Positions 34,670 through 42,830 of a stretch of 64,000 nucleotides of DNA are shown here, piece after piece. The position numbers were made by a program, and so were the translations under genes. Positions within the stretch are counted from its first letter, which is position 1. Every line of letters begins with the position of its first letter. Origin of the DNA: Microtetraspora sp. NBRC 16547 (GTDB taxonomy: Bacteria; Actinomycetota; Actinomycetes; Streptosporangiales; Streptosporangiaceae); contig NZ_BSSE01000019.1 of NCBI RefSeq assembly GCF_030268965.1, positions 1 to 64,000 of the forward strand, written 5' to 3'. Below the pieces are notes generated by a model, which ran no database searches, was not told the origin of the DNA, and saw nothing but the letters and a program-made list of their open reading frames with translations.

Positions 34670-35580
34670 GTACTCCAGGACGTGCCGCCGGTCGTAATTC
34701 GTGACATCTTCTCCGGATTGGCGATGAGATAGACGGACTCGATCTTGCCGTCCGAGACGACGAGGGAGATCACGGTGACGGCGCGGCCCTCGGCGGTCGC
34801 CACGAGCGCCGGGCCGCCGTTGATATCGGTGATCTCCAAGCCGATCGAGGTGAGGTCGCCCGCCCCGATCGAGCTCAGGAACCGGCCGACCCCTTCCTCG
34901 GACGCGATGGCCATGAGGAACCGTGCGACGTGATCCCGCCCGGTCATCACCCTCAGCGGCGCCTTCGCCTTGCCGCCCCCGTCGCCGACCAGCGTGACGT
35001 CCGCGGTCAGGAGCTCCATGAGGCCGTGCAGGTCGCCTTCGGCGCAGGCGCAGGCGAAGCGCTCGGTCACCCGCCTGCGCTCCCGCCGGTCCACGTCGAA
35101 CCGTGGCCTGCGCGCCTGCACGTGGTCGCGGGCCCGCCTGGCGAGCTGCCGGACGGCGGGTTCGCCTCGGCCCAGGATCCCGGCGATCTCCGCGTACGAG
35201 AAGCCGAACGCCTCACGCAACACGAACACCGCGCGCTCCAGCGGTGACAGCGTCTCCAGCACGACCAGCAGCGCGAGCTCCACGCTGTCGGCCAGGCCGG
35301 CGCGTTCCGCCGCGTCCGGCGCGGTGCTGACCGGTTCGGGGAGCCACGGGCCGACGTACTCCTCGCGCCGTGCCCTGACCCGCCGCAACCGGTCGATCGC
35401 CAGGTTCGTGGTCACGCGCACGAGGTACGCCCTGGGGTTCTCGATCTCTCCCGCGTCCACCTCGGACCAGCGCAGCCACGCGTCCTGCACCACGTCCTCG
35501 GCGTCGGCCGCGCTGCCCAGGATGCGGTACGCCACCCCGGTGAGCAGGTCACGGTGACGGACGAACAGTTCGGTGCTCAT
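34666..35580 (-). CDS. ECF41-type sigma factor with SnoaL-like C-terminal domain (SigJ-like)
   Basis: Sigma region 2 (about 5-70) and region 4 (about 100-155) are joined by a linker with the WLPEP motif (79-83). A SnoaL/NTF2-like domain (170-290) carries DGGGK (200-204) and NPEKM (from 288). WLPEP, DGGGK and an NPDKL-like motif mark the ECF41 group, in which the C-terminal domain acts in cis as regulator in place of an anti-sigma factor. ECF41 genes are usually linked to a COE gene (carboxymuconolactone decarboxylase, oxidoreductase or epimerase); here the partner is an FAD oxidoreductase. Confidence 0.9.
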   Translation of the reverse strand: MSTELFVRHRDLLTGVAYRILGSAADAEDVVQDAWLRWSEVDAGEIENPRAYLVRVTTNLAIDRLRRVRARREEYVGPWLPEPVSTAPDAAERAGLADSVELALLVVLETLSPLERAVFVLREAFGFSYAEIAGILGRGEPAVRQLARRARDHVQARRPRFDVDRRERRRVTERFACACAEGDLHGLMELLTADVTLVGDGGGKAKAPLRVMTGRDHVARFLMAIASEEGVGRFLSSIGAGDLTSIGLEITDINGGPALVATAEGRAVTVISLVVSDGKIESVYLIANPEKMSRITTGGTSWST

Positions 35581-35589
35581 AAGACCTCA

Positions 35590-35617
35590 GACCTATCACG
35601 GGCCCGCCGGCGTGACA
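35590..35617 (-). promoter_or_regulatory. possible ECF41-dependent promoter
   Basis: On the minus strand TGTCACG (35617-35611) is followed after 17 nt by GGTC (35593-35590). The known ECF41 consensus is TGTCACA at -35 and CGTC at -10. The match is close and would make the sigma operon self-activated. Confidence 0.4.
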
Positions 35618-35630
35618 TCGCGGCTTTCGG

Positions 35631-35659
35631 TTACCGTCCAGCGCGCCGATTCCTATACA
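35631..35659 (+). promoter_or_regulatory. tRNA-Ala promoter 2
   Basis: TTACCG (35631-35636) and TATACA (35654-35659) are 17 nt apart, and the tRNA starts 16 nt after the -10 box. Confidence 0.75.
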
Positions 35660-35675
35660 CTTACTGGCGTCGCAA

Positions 35676-35748
35676 GGGGCTATAGCGCAGCTGGTAGCGC
35701 ACCTCCATGGCATGGAGGGGGTCTGGGGTTCGAGTCCCCATAGCTCCA
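35676..35748 (+). tRNA. tRNA-Ala (GGC), copy 2
   Basis: It differs from copy 1 only at one T-loop base (CGAG for CGAA after GGTT). It has the same anticodon loop ATGGCAT and the same discriminator A, and CCA is not encoded (CTC follows). Confidence 0.97.
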
Positions 35749-35759
35749 CTCATTTGATC

Positions 35760-35801
35760 AGGGCCGACGGTGTTCCAGGAAAGGGACGACCTGTCGGCCT
35801 T
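35760..35801 (+). terminator. terminator of tRNA-Ala copy 2
   Basis: GGGCCGAC (35761-35768) pairs with GTCGGCCT (35793-35800), one G-U, with further pairing inside. TCGTCGTTTT follows. Confidence 0.5.
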
Positions 35802-35851
35802 CGTCGTTTTCCGGCCGGTTCGCTGCCGAAGCCGCCTCTCTGGGCCGTAAC

Positions 35852-36742
35852 ATGCCGATCATGCTGAGGCGGCGGTCTCTCCTGATGTCATTGCTCCTCG
35901 TCGCCGGGTGCGCCGCACCCCGGACGGAGCATTCCGCGGGCACGTGGCCCGTCACGGCGGGCGTGGGTGCGGCGCCCGCGCCGTCCGGCGAGCCGTCCGC
36001 CACACGGGCGACCCCGGAGCCGTCTCCGGTCGCGTCTTCGTCGGCGGCTCCCGGGAGATCCCCGTCGCCGCGTCCGCGCGATCTCGTACGCCACGGGTCG
36101 CGGAAGTCGACCATGGTCGCGCTGACCTTCGACGCCGACATGACGACCTACATGGAGAAGCAGCTCGACCGGGGCGAGGTGGACTCGTACGCCAACCCCC
36201 GCCTGATCGCGGAGCTGCGACGGCTCAAGGTGCCCGCGACGATCTTCATGACCGGGCTGTGGATCGAGCGCTATCCCCGTGTCGCGGCCGGGCTCGCCGC
36301 CGATCCGCTGTTCGAGGTGGCCGACCACTCCTACGACCACGAGGCGTTCAGCACCCCCTGTTACGGCCTCGGCCGTACCGGCGACATGCGGCTGAGCCTC
36401 CGCAGGACCGAGGCCCTGCTCGACCGGCTCAACCCCGGCCATCCGCGGTTCTTCCGGTTCCCCGGAGGCTGCTACGACAAGGCGGCGCTGAAGGCGGTCG
36501 CCGCCGAGGGCCTGACACCCGTCCAGTGGGACGTGGTCGGCGGGGACGCGTTCGCGACCTCGCCGGACGCGATCGTCAAGCAGACCCTCGACCACGTGCG
36601 CGGCGGCTCGATCGTCGTCCTCCACCTCGGCGGCGGCAAGCCCTCGGGGCTGACCGACAAAGCGCTCCCCGCCATCGTCCGAGGACTCAGGGAGCGGGGA
36701 CTCCGCCCGGTCACGCTCTCCACGCTGGTGGGCCGTCCGTAG
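35852..36742 (+). CDS. lipoprotein polysaccharide deacetylase (NodB domain)
   Basis: The signal peptide ends in the lipobox LVAGC (Cys at residue 20), so the protein is attached to the outer face of the membrane. A Pro/Ser-rich linker (25-75) leads to a NodB domain: motif 1 TFDADM, metal motif HSYDHEAF, motif 3 RFPGGCYD and a late VVLHLGG. These fit a metal-dependent carbohydrate esterase acting on peptidoglycan or another glycan. The 'TFDADM' variant in place of TFDDG is seen in related actinomycete proteins. Start options are ATG 35852 and 35861. Confidence 0.88.
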   Translation: MPIMLRRRSLLMSLLLVAGCAAPRTEHSAGTWPVTAGVGAAPAPSGEPSATRATPEPSPVASSSAAPGRSPSPRPRDLVRHGSRKSTMVALTFDADMTTYMEKQLDRGEVDSYANPRLIAELRRLKVPATIFMTGLWIERYPRVAAGLAADPLFEVADHSYDHEAFSTPCYGLGRTGDMRLSLRRTEALLDRLNPGHPRFFRFPGGCYDKAALKAVAAEGLTPVQWDVVGGDAFATSPDAIVKQTLDHVRGGSIVVLHLGGGKPSGLTDKALPAIVRGLRERGLRPVTLSTLVGRP

Positions 36743-36823
36743 CTCCAGTCCCGCCGTCCGGCACCGGTTCCGGGTTTGAGGGGGCCCGGGGCGTTTTCGC
36801 GAGGGGGAGACGGCCCGACGCGT

Positions 36824-36833
36824 ATCACGTGAT
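36824..36833. promoter_or_regulatory. palindrome upstream of the VWA gene
   Basis: ATCACGTGAT is a perfect 10-bp palindrome about 90 nt before the VWA lipoprotein gene, in a 183-nt intergenic region. It may be a regulator site; nothing else supports this. Confidence 0.3.
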
Positions 36834-36925
36834 GGGCACGGTTTGCCGTCGCTTGCGTGACGGGCCCGGCCATGCCGTACCGGATGGCGTCGTAAAGGGC
36901 GAACGGGAGCCGACGGAGGTGCCGG

Positions 36926-38377
36926 ATGAAGCCACGTTTGTCAGTCCTTATGGGGATCGCCCTGCTGTCAGTTCTTCTCGCCGCCTGCGGCGGAGGCGAG
37001 ACCCCGTCAGCGGCCGGACGGGCCGCGCCCGGCGACCAGGCGGCCGTGGCCCCGAGGCGGGAACGCGACGCCACGGCCGAGCAGATCTCGACGTTCGCGC
37101 TCGACGTCGACACCGCGTCGTACGGCTACGCGCGCCGGGCCATCCAGGAGGGGCGGCTGCCCGAACAGGCCCAGGTGAGAACCGAGGAGTTCGTCAACTC
37201 CTTCGAGCAGGACTACGCCGAGCCGGACGACAACGGCTTCGCCGTACACGTCGACGGGGCCAGGACGAACGGCGCCACGCTGGTCCGGGTGGGGCTGCGC
37301 ACGCGCGGCCTCGCCAAGGAGCAGCGCCGGCCGGCCAACCTGACGTTCGTGGTGGATGTCTCCGGGTCCATGGCTGAGACCGGCCGGCTCGACCTCGTCC
37401 GCGCCGCCCTGCACACGCTCGTCGACCAGCTCATGCCGGGGGACCAGGTATCGATCGTGTCCTTCAGCCACTCGGCCCGCCTGATCAACCCCATGGTCCC
37501 GATGACGGAGCGCCCGCGGCTCCACGCCGCCATCGACGAGCTGCGCACCGAGGGATCCACCAACCTGGAGGACGGCCTCGTCACGGGATACCAGGAGGCG
37601 TCCCGAACCTTCCGCTCCGTGGCCACCAACCGGGTGATCCTGCTCTCCGACGGTCTCGCGAACACCGGCGAGACCGAGTGGCGGGCCATCCTCGACCGGG
37701 TGAGTGACTACGCGGGCAAGCAGATCACCCTGCTCTGCGTCGGTGTCGGCCGTGAGTACGGCGACCAGCTGATGGAGCAGCTCGCCGACAACGGGGACGG
37801 CTCCGCCGTCTACGTGAGCTCGCAGGAACAGGCGCGCGAGGTCTTCGTCGAACGGCTTCCCGCCAACCTCGACCTGCGTGCCCGCGACGCCAAGGCGCAG
37901 GTCGTGTTCAACCCGGCGACCGTCGAGTCGTACAGCCTGCTCGGATACGAGAACCGGGAGCTCGCGCCGGAGGACTTCCGCGACGACTCGCGTGACGGCG
38001 GGGAGGTCGGCCCCGGTCACTCCGTGACCGCCCTCTACTGGGTACGGCTCCGAGCCGGGGCGTCCGGGCAGCTCGCGACGGCCACGGTCCGCTGGCTCGA
38101 CCCCGACAGCCGCAGGCCCGCCGAGATCAGCCGCGCGGTGGACACGCGTGACGTGCGCGGCGATCTGTGGACTTCGGCGCCGCTCCGGCTCCAGGTCGAC
38201 GCGGCGGCCGCCGCCTTCGCCGACTACCTGCGCGCTCCGTGGGCGGGACGCGGTGAGCGGTTCGGCCTGGGACTGGAGGAGCTGGAGGCCCACGGATCCC
38301 GTCTCGCGGCCGCCACCGAGGACCGCGACGTGGCCGAGCTGGCCGACCTGATCCGCCGGACGCGGTCCCTCGGCTGA
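36926..38377 (+). CDS. VWA-domain lipoprotein (YfbK-like)
   Basis: The signal peptide has the lipobox LLAAC (Cys at residue 21). Residues 45-110 (STFALDVDTASYGYARR) match the N-terminal domain found before VWA in the YfbK group. The VWA domain has the metal site DVSGSMAETG, the Thr in EGSTNLEDG and LLSDGLANTG. A C-terminal DUF3520-like region closes the protein (483 residues). All MIDAS residues are present. The role is unknown; a surface adhesion or scaffold function is inferred. GGAGGT precedes ATG 36926. Confidence 0.9.
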   Translation: MKPRLSVLMGIALLSVLLAACGGGETPSAAGRAAPGDQAAVAPRRERDATAEQISTFALDVDTASYGYARRAIQEGRLPEQAQVRTEEFVNSFEQDYAEPDDNGFAVHVDGARTNGATLVRVGLRTRGLAKEQRRPANLTFVVDVSGSMAETGRLDLVRAALHTLVDQLMPGDQVSIVSFSHSARLINPMVPMTERPRLHAAIDELRTEGSTNLEDGLVTGYQEASRTFRSVATNRVILLSDGLANTGETEWRAILDRVSDYAGKQITLLCVGVGREYGDQLMEQLADNGDGSAVYVSSQEQAREVFVERLPANLDLRARDAKAQVVFNPATVESYSLLGYENRELAPEDFRDDSRDGGEVGPGHSVTALYWVRLRAGASGQLATATVRWLDPDSRRPAEISRAVDTRDVRGDLWTSAPLRLQVDAAAAAFADYLRAPWAGRGERFGLGLEELEAHGSRLAAATEDRDVAELADLIRRTRSLG

Positions 38378-38381
38378 TCGG

Positions 38382-38410
38382 TTACAGCCTTGGTCGGAAA
38401 GTCCTATACA
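38382..38410 (+). promoter_or_regulatory. tRNA-Ala promoter 3
   Basis: TTACAG (38382-38387) and TATACA (38405-38410) are 17 nt apart. The -10 surroundings TCCTATACACT equal those of promoter 2, so copies 2 and 3 are a duplication. A decoy CAAGGGG at 38425-38431 precedes the real tRNA start by 27 nt. Confidence 0.75.
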
Positions 38411-38454
38411 CTGGCGTGGCGCCGCAAGGGGAAACCCGCCGCGGGCGTCACCAA

Positions 38455-38527
38455 GGGGCTATAGCGCAGCTGGTAGCGCACCTCCATGGCATGGAGGGGG
38501 TCTGGGGTTCGAGTCCCCATAGCTCCA
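38455..38527 (+). tRNA. tRNA-Ala (GGC), copy 3
   Basis: Its 73 nt are identical to copy 2. Unlike the other two copies it is followed by an encoded CCA (38528-38530). A perfect terminator hairpin lies just downstream. Confidence 0.97.
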
Positions 38528-38535
38528 CCAGAGAA

Positions 38536-38568
38536 AACGCCCTGTTCCTGATCGAGGAACAGGGCGTT
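38536..38568 (+). terminator. terminator of tRNA-Ala copy 3
   Basis: A perfect 14-bp stem (38536-38549 with 38555-38568) with loop GATCG, followed by CGTGTTGTT. Confidence 0.85.
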
Positions 38569-38698
38569 CGTGTTGTTGGGCGCCGATAATCCGTTTGCCG
38601 TGCCGCGCCCCGTCCTCGTGGCGTGAGCCCGGAATCGGATGCCCCGGCTTAAGGCGGGCCGGGTTTCGTCCTGGCAGGCATGAGCCTCGGCATGGATC

Positions 38699-38725
38699 GG
38701 CCCCGCACGGCTCAGGTGCGGGGCC
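38699..38725 (-). terminator. terminator of the ABC export operon
   Basis: A perfect 10-bp stem (38699-38708 with 38716-38725), 7-nt loop, lies 8 nt after the stop of the permease gene on the minus strand. No T run is present. Confidence 0.6.
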
Positions 38726-38733
38726 TTCTCGCG

Positions 38734-40251
38734 CTACGGCCTGCGGCCGCGGAGGAGGAAGCCGCCGACGGTCAGGACGGTCGCGACCGCCTGGGCCGTC
38801 AGGAAGCCGGCCGTCTGCGCGGGATGGAGCAGCAGGGCAGCGAGCGCGGGGGCGCAGCCGAGCACGGCCAGGTCGATCCCGGTGAGGCCCCAGAAGAGGG
38901 GGCCCAGCGGGACCGGACCGCCGGGGGTGTCGAGCACCGGCAGCGAGTGGTCGATCGGCCCGCGCCCCGCCATCCGCAGCGCGGCGACGGCAATCGGCGG
39001 CGCGCACAGTGGAGCGAAGGCCCACCACGACGCGCCCGCCGCGACGCCCGGCCCGACGAGGCCGAGGGCGGCGAGCGCGGCGGCCAGCCACGCGGCGGCG
39101 AGCAGCGCGGGCGGGATCGCCCGCGCGGCCCTCGCCGCCTGCCGCGAGACTCCGGCCAGCCGGATCAGGGTGGGGTTCTCGCTGTCGCGGCGGGCCCCCG
39201 CCGTCGCCGAGGCTGCGGCGGTGAGGGCGCCCGCGAGCAGCGTGACCGCGACGGGCGGCGTGATCCCGCCGGTGGCGACGGCGGCCAGCGCGGGGAACGC
39301 CGCAGCCGCGAGCAGCGCCGCCAGGCGGGCGGGGCGGCGGCCGAGCCGGCGCGCCTCCACCCAGGCCAGCGCGAGGGGCGCGGGCAGGTGCGGCCAGGGC
39401 CGCGAGCGCAGCCGTCGGGCACGCCAGTGATTGTCCTCGGCGATCCACGTGAGCAGCCCGGGCTCCAGCGTGACGATCGCGTCCGTGGCCTGGCCGACCC
39501 GGGCCGACGAGGCGATCACCGCCCGGGAGGGGAAGCGGGACAACGCCCGCCACGCCCGTACGGCGAGGCCGGTCGCCGCGAGACAGGCCGCCGCGGCGGC
39601 GCCGACGATCGCGCTCGCCGGGACGCGCGGGAGCGCGGTGAGCAGCGAGCGCCAGGGGAGCGCCGCGCCGCTCGCCGCCGCGAGCCCGGCGACGATCGCG
39701 AGGGTCGCGAGCACGGCGAGCGCGACCCCCAGCCAGTCCGACTCCTGGTCCCCCCGCTGGGCCAGCACGGCCGTGGCGACCCCGCCGACGCAGGCGGCGA
39801 CGGCGATGAGGACGGTGCCGGCCACCCGGAGCGTGGCGAGGTCCGGGACCCCGAGCACGACGAGGACGGTGACGCCCAGCACCGCTCCGGCGACGACCGA
39901 CGCGACAAGCAGCCGCACCGCGGCGGGCCGCAGCACGGCCCGCCGGGTGAGCGGCGACGGCACCAGCCAGGCGGCGTCCGCGGAGGAGACCGTGATCGGT
40001 CCGATGAGGCGAGCCAGGGCGATCAACCCCGTATAGGCGAGGACGACGAGGGCGAGACCCGTGCCGATCGTGGCCGGGTCCGCCGTGGCGGCCGGCGCCA
40101 CGATGCGGTTCCATGCCCGGGACAGCGGCTCGGCGGCGACCGCGCCGAGCACCACGGTGGCGAGGGCCAGCGTGTACCGGTCCTGCCAGGTGCGCTCGCG
40201 CTTCGCCCGAGGGGCGCGGATGATCGAGCGGGCGGAGGCGAGGGCGTTCAC
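38734..40251 (-). CDS. ABC exporter membrane subunit (DUF6297-like)
   Basis: The product is 505 residues with about 12 hydrophobic segments in Ala/Leu-rich sequence and no domain motif beyond membrane helices. GTG 40251 overlaps the stop of the ATPase gene (GTGA), so the two are coupled and this is very likely its membrane partner. In size and context it resembles the DUF6297 proteins of actinomycetes. The upstream open frame is antisense of the ATPase gene. The substrate is unknown. Confidence 0.75.
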   Translation of the reverse strand: MNALASARSIIRAPRAKRERTWQDRYTLALATVVLGAVAAEPLSRAWNRIVAPAATADPATIGTGLALVVLAYTGLIALARLIGPITVSSADAAWLVPSPLTRRAVLRPAAVRLLVASVVAGAVLGVTVLVVLGVPDLATLRVAGTVLIAVAACVGGVATAVLAQRGDQESDWLGVALAVLATLAIVAGLAAASGAALPWRSLLTALPRVPASAIVGAAAAACLAATGLAVRAWRALSRFPSRAVIASSARVGQATDAIVTLEPGLLTWIAEDNHWRARRLRSRPWPHLPAPLALAWVEARRLGRRPARLAALLAAAAFPALAAVATGGITPPVAVTLLAGALTAAASATAGARRDSENPTLIRLAGVSRQAARAARAIPPALLAAAWLAAALAALGLVGPGVAAGASWWAFAPLCAPPIAVAALRMAGRGPIDHSLPVLDTPGGPVPLGPLFWGLTGIDLAVLGCAPALAALLLHPAQTAGFLTAQAVATVLTVGGFLLRGRRP

Positions 40252-40904
40252 CGCGCGGCTCCGGCGGCCAGCCGTCCGGAGGACAGGACGGTGTGCCGCG
40301 CCCCGGTCGCCTCGATGAGGCCGGGATCGTGGCTGGCCATGACGACGGTCCCTCCGCTCCGGGCGTACTCGGTCAGGATCCCGGCCAGCCGGGTGCGGAA
40401 GGCGGTGTCGAGGCCGTGCTCCGGCTCGTCCAGCAGGAGCAGGCGGCTGGGCCGTACGAGCGCGGAGGCCAGGCACAGCCGCTGTCGCTGGCCGGTGGAG
40501 AGGGTCAGCGGGACGGCGTCGGCCCGTTCGGTGAGCCCGCAGCGCTCCAGGACCTGGGCGACGTCCGGCCAGGCGTCGTCCACCGGCTCGTGCGTGACCC
40601 GGATCAGCTCGACGTGCTCGCGTACGGTCAGTCCGGGATACCACGCCGGTTCGGCGGCGACCAGGGCGACCGCGCGCCAGAACGCGGCGTCGTCGCTCGG
40701 CGGCGTGCCGAAGACGGAGACCTCGCCGGAGGTCGGCGGCCGCAGGCCGGCCAGGCAGCGCAGCAGGGTGGACTTTCCCGTCCCGTTCTCGCCCGCGACG
40801 GCGACGATCTCTCCCTGACGGACGGTGAGATCGACGCCGCGCAGGACGGGGTTCGCCCCCAGCACGATGTGAAGATCCTTGACATCGATGATCGGCTCAG
40901 GCAC
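40248..40904 (-). CDS. ABC transporter ATP-binding protein
   Basis: The product is 218 residues, one nucleotide-binding domain. Walker A is GENGTGKST (about 38-46), the signature is LSTGQ, Walker B is LLLLDEP and the switch His is in MASHDP. The protein has the form of a small exporter ATPase (CcmA type). GTG 40904 lies 6 nt after TAGGCT, which fits a leaderless start. It heads a two-gene operon with the membrane subunit. Confidence 0.92.
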   Translation of the reverse strand: MPEPIIDVKDLHIVLGANPVLRGVDLTVRQGEIVAVAGENGTGKSTLLRCLAGLRPPTSGEVSVFGTPPSDDAAFWRAVALVAAEPAWYPGLTVREHVELIRVTHEPVDDAWPDVAQVLERCGLTERADAVPLTLSTGQRQRLCLASALVRPSRLLLLDEPEHGLDTAFRTRLAGILTEYARSGGTVVMASHDPGLIEATGARHTVLSSGRLAAGAAR

Positions 40905-41049
40905 GACCCGAGCCTAGCCAAATCGGGGCGCCGGTCAGCGGGGGCCGGGGACGCGGGATCGCGGGCGTGCTGTGCCTGGCAGACGCCCTGATGTCGGCGC
41001 GGATCGGCGCGAAGGTGAGCGAGCCGCGGAGGGCTGGAATCCTGGTGGG

Positions 41050-41727
41050 ATGAACCAATGGGTCCTCCCCCTCGTCGTCCGGATCGAACGTGCCGCTCCC
41101 CCCGAGCGCACCGACGCGCTGGAGGCGGCGGCGCACGCGGTGCTGAACCTGCTCGATCAGGAGGAATGGTCCGAGCCGATCGCGCAGTGGGAGCGCATCG
41201 GGATCAGGAAGGTAGTCCGCCGGGCGCGGGGAGCCGAGTGGCGCCGCGTCCTCGATCTGCCGGGAATCACGGTGGGGGTGCGGACGGCCGAGGTGCGTGT
41301 GCACCCGCCGGTGCCGCTCGATGACTGGCCCAGGGATCTGCAGCGGCTTCAGGTTTCCGGCACCGATCTGACCGATTCCGGCGTTTCGGACGGGCCGGAT
41401 CGGGAGGGTGTGGTCCTCTGGGTGAACCCGCACCTGGAGATGACCGCGGGCAAGGCGATGGCGCAGGCGGGACACGGCGCGCAGCTCGCCTGGTGGGGCA
41501 GTGACCGGCAGGCCAGGGACGCCTGGCGCGGCAAGGGGCTGGCGGTGGCCGTGCGCACCGCGTCGCCCGAGCTGTGGGCGTCCTTGGTGGACAGCGGCCT
41601 GCCCGCGGTGCGGGACGCCGGCTTCACGGAGATCGAGCCGGGGTCGGTCACGGTGATCGCCGACGCCCCCTGGCTCCGGCTTGGCGGCTTCCGCCCCGAG
41701 GGCTGGGGGCCGCTCCGCGCCACATGA
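41050..41727 (+). CDS. peptidyl-tRNA hydrolase, PTH2 family
   Basis: The product is 225 residues. An N-terminal region of about 115 residues of unknown fold precedes a PTH2 domain whose signature is HLEMTAGKAMAQAGHGAQLAW, with a late ADAPWLRLGGF. PTH2 enzymes free tRNA from stalled peptidyl-tRNA and are common in archaea and eukaryotes; actinobacteria often hold one in addition to Pth. Start ATG 41050 is chosen because upstream codons look non-coding. Confidence 0.82.
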   Translation: MNQWVLPLVVRIERAAPPERTDALEAAAHAVLNLLDQEEWSEPIAQWERIGIRKVVRRARGAEWRRVLDLPGITVGVRTAEVRVHPPVPLDDWPRDLQRLQVSGTDLTDSGVSDGPDREGVVLWVNPHLEMTAGKAMAQAGHGAQLAWWGSDRQARDAWRGKGLAVAVRTASPELWASLVDSGLPAVRDAGFTEIEPGSVTVIADAPWLRLGGFRPEGWGPLRAT

Positions 41728-41764
41728 TCCTCGTTCCCGAAGTGTGATGGGGATCGCGCCCGAA

Positions 41765-41776
41765 ATATCGCGATAT
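41765..41776. promoter_or_regulatory. 12-bp palindrome in a promoter region
   Basis: ATATCGCGATAT is a perfect 12-bp palindrome, 4 nt before the -10 box TACGCT (41781-41786) of the next gene. Its place between -35 and -10 would suit a repressor site. Confidence 0.4.
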
Positions 41777-41793
41777 GCCGTACGCTCCCGATC

Positions 41794-42780
41794 GTGTCAC
41801 CTGGGGACTATGGGACGAAAGCTGTTCCGACGTACGTCGCGGCCGAAGCGGAGACGACGCCGCTGCCGAAGATCGTGGTCCCCGCGCCCCCACCGCCGCC
41901 CCGCGGCGGCAAGGGGCTCGGCGACCTGCCGATGCACGTCGTCTACAAGTCGATCGCGGCCGTGACGGCCGTCGCGGCGGCGGGTGTCGCCGGATTCGTC
42001 TTGTTGAGCGGCGGGGAGGACGACGCCTCCGCGACCTCGGCGATCGCCGCCCGCTCCGCGGTGGCGAGCCCGCCCGCGAGCGTTCCCACCACGAGTGCTG
42101 CCACCACGGGGGGCCCGGCCGCGACTCCGATGACGACTCCAGTCGCGTCCCCCCTGGTCGCCTCGCCCGCGGCCTCTTCCCTCGCCTCGCCCGCGACCAC
42201 GCCCGGGGCGGTCACGGCCGTCATGCAGGCCGCGCTCTCCGACCCCCGGATCCCGGCCCTGCCCGAGCGAGACCGGCAGCTGGGCCGCCTGTACGGCATG
42301 GCGGCGAAGACCCGGGGCGCGCTGAAGGACGAGCGGTCCGGGGTCGCCTTCCCCCGGTTCGCCGAGGAGTGGAAGCTCACCCCGGCCAGCCCCTTCGCCA
42401 CCCGCCAGATGCTGCCCAAGATCAAGGGCACGTCTTTCCGTGGCATGCTGGTGTCCTGCCTGGTGCCGATCCCGGTGCAGGCGAGTCCCAGGGACACCGC
42501 CTTCCTCGCCGCCAGGTGGACGCTGAACCACCACCCCTCAGGAGCGACGATCAGGTGGACCGCGTCGCAGCCGATCACGGTCGGCGAGCGGGACGGCTGG
42601 CTGCTCGGCTACACCGTGAACTACACGATCAAGGGCAAGCAGCGGAAGGCGGCGGCGGCCCTCGCCCTGGTCGACGTGCCGAAAGACAAGCCCGCGCTAG
42701 TGTTTGTGACCATCCCTGACACCCAGAGGAAGCACTGGCGCGACATTAATACCGTCATGTCGCGAATTCGCGTGCTTTAA
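41794..42780 (+). CDS. membrane-anchored protein with extracytoplasmic domain (paralogue of 61421-63349)
   Basis: The product is 328 residues: a short Pro-rich cytoplasmic part with PAPPPPPRGGKG, one helix (about 50-70), a Ser/Thr/Pro/Ala-rich linker (75-140) and an outer domain. The outer domain shares FATRQ near residue 208, a closing strand pattern and the final DINTVMSRIRVL with the C-terminus of the protein at 61421-63349. GTG 41794 lies exactly 7 nt after TACGCT, so it is probably leaderless. No known domain was recognised. Confidence 0.75.
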   Translation: MSPGDYGTKAVPTYVAAEAETTPLPKIVVPAPPPPPRGGKGLGDLPMHVVYKSIAAVTAVAAAGVAGFVLLSGGEDDASATSAIAARSAVASPPASVPTTSAATTGGPAATPMTTPVASPLVASPAASSLASPATTPGAVTAVMQAALSDPRIPALPERDRQLGRLYGMAAKTRGALKDERSGVAFPRFAEEWKLTPASPFATRQMLPKIKGTSFRGMLVSCLVPIPVQASPRDTAFLAARWTLNHHPSGATIRWTASQPITVGERDGWLLGYTVNYTIKGKQRKAAAALALVDVPKDKPALVFVTIPDTQRKHWRDINTVMSRIRVL

Positions 42781-42830
42781 GAGGCGCCTCTCCGGGGATG
42801 ATTACGGCCATCCGAATCGGGGGGATCGAT

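Noticed and set aside
38425-38454. tRNA 5' end at the first CAAGGGG
   Set aside because: The GGGG there is followed by AAACCC, not CTATAG, so no acceptor or D arm can form; the tRNA starts at 38455.
28512-38530. Integrated element with tRNA attachment sites
   Set aside because: No integrase, recombinase or partial tRNA 3' copies were found; the three tRNAs are complete genes with promoters.
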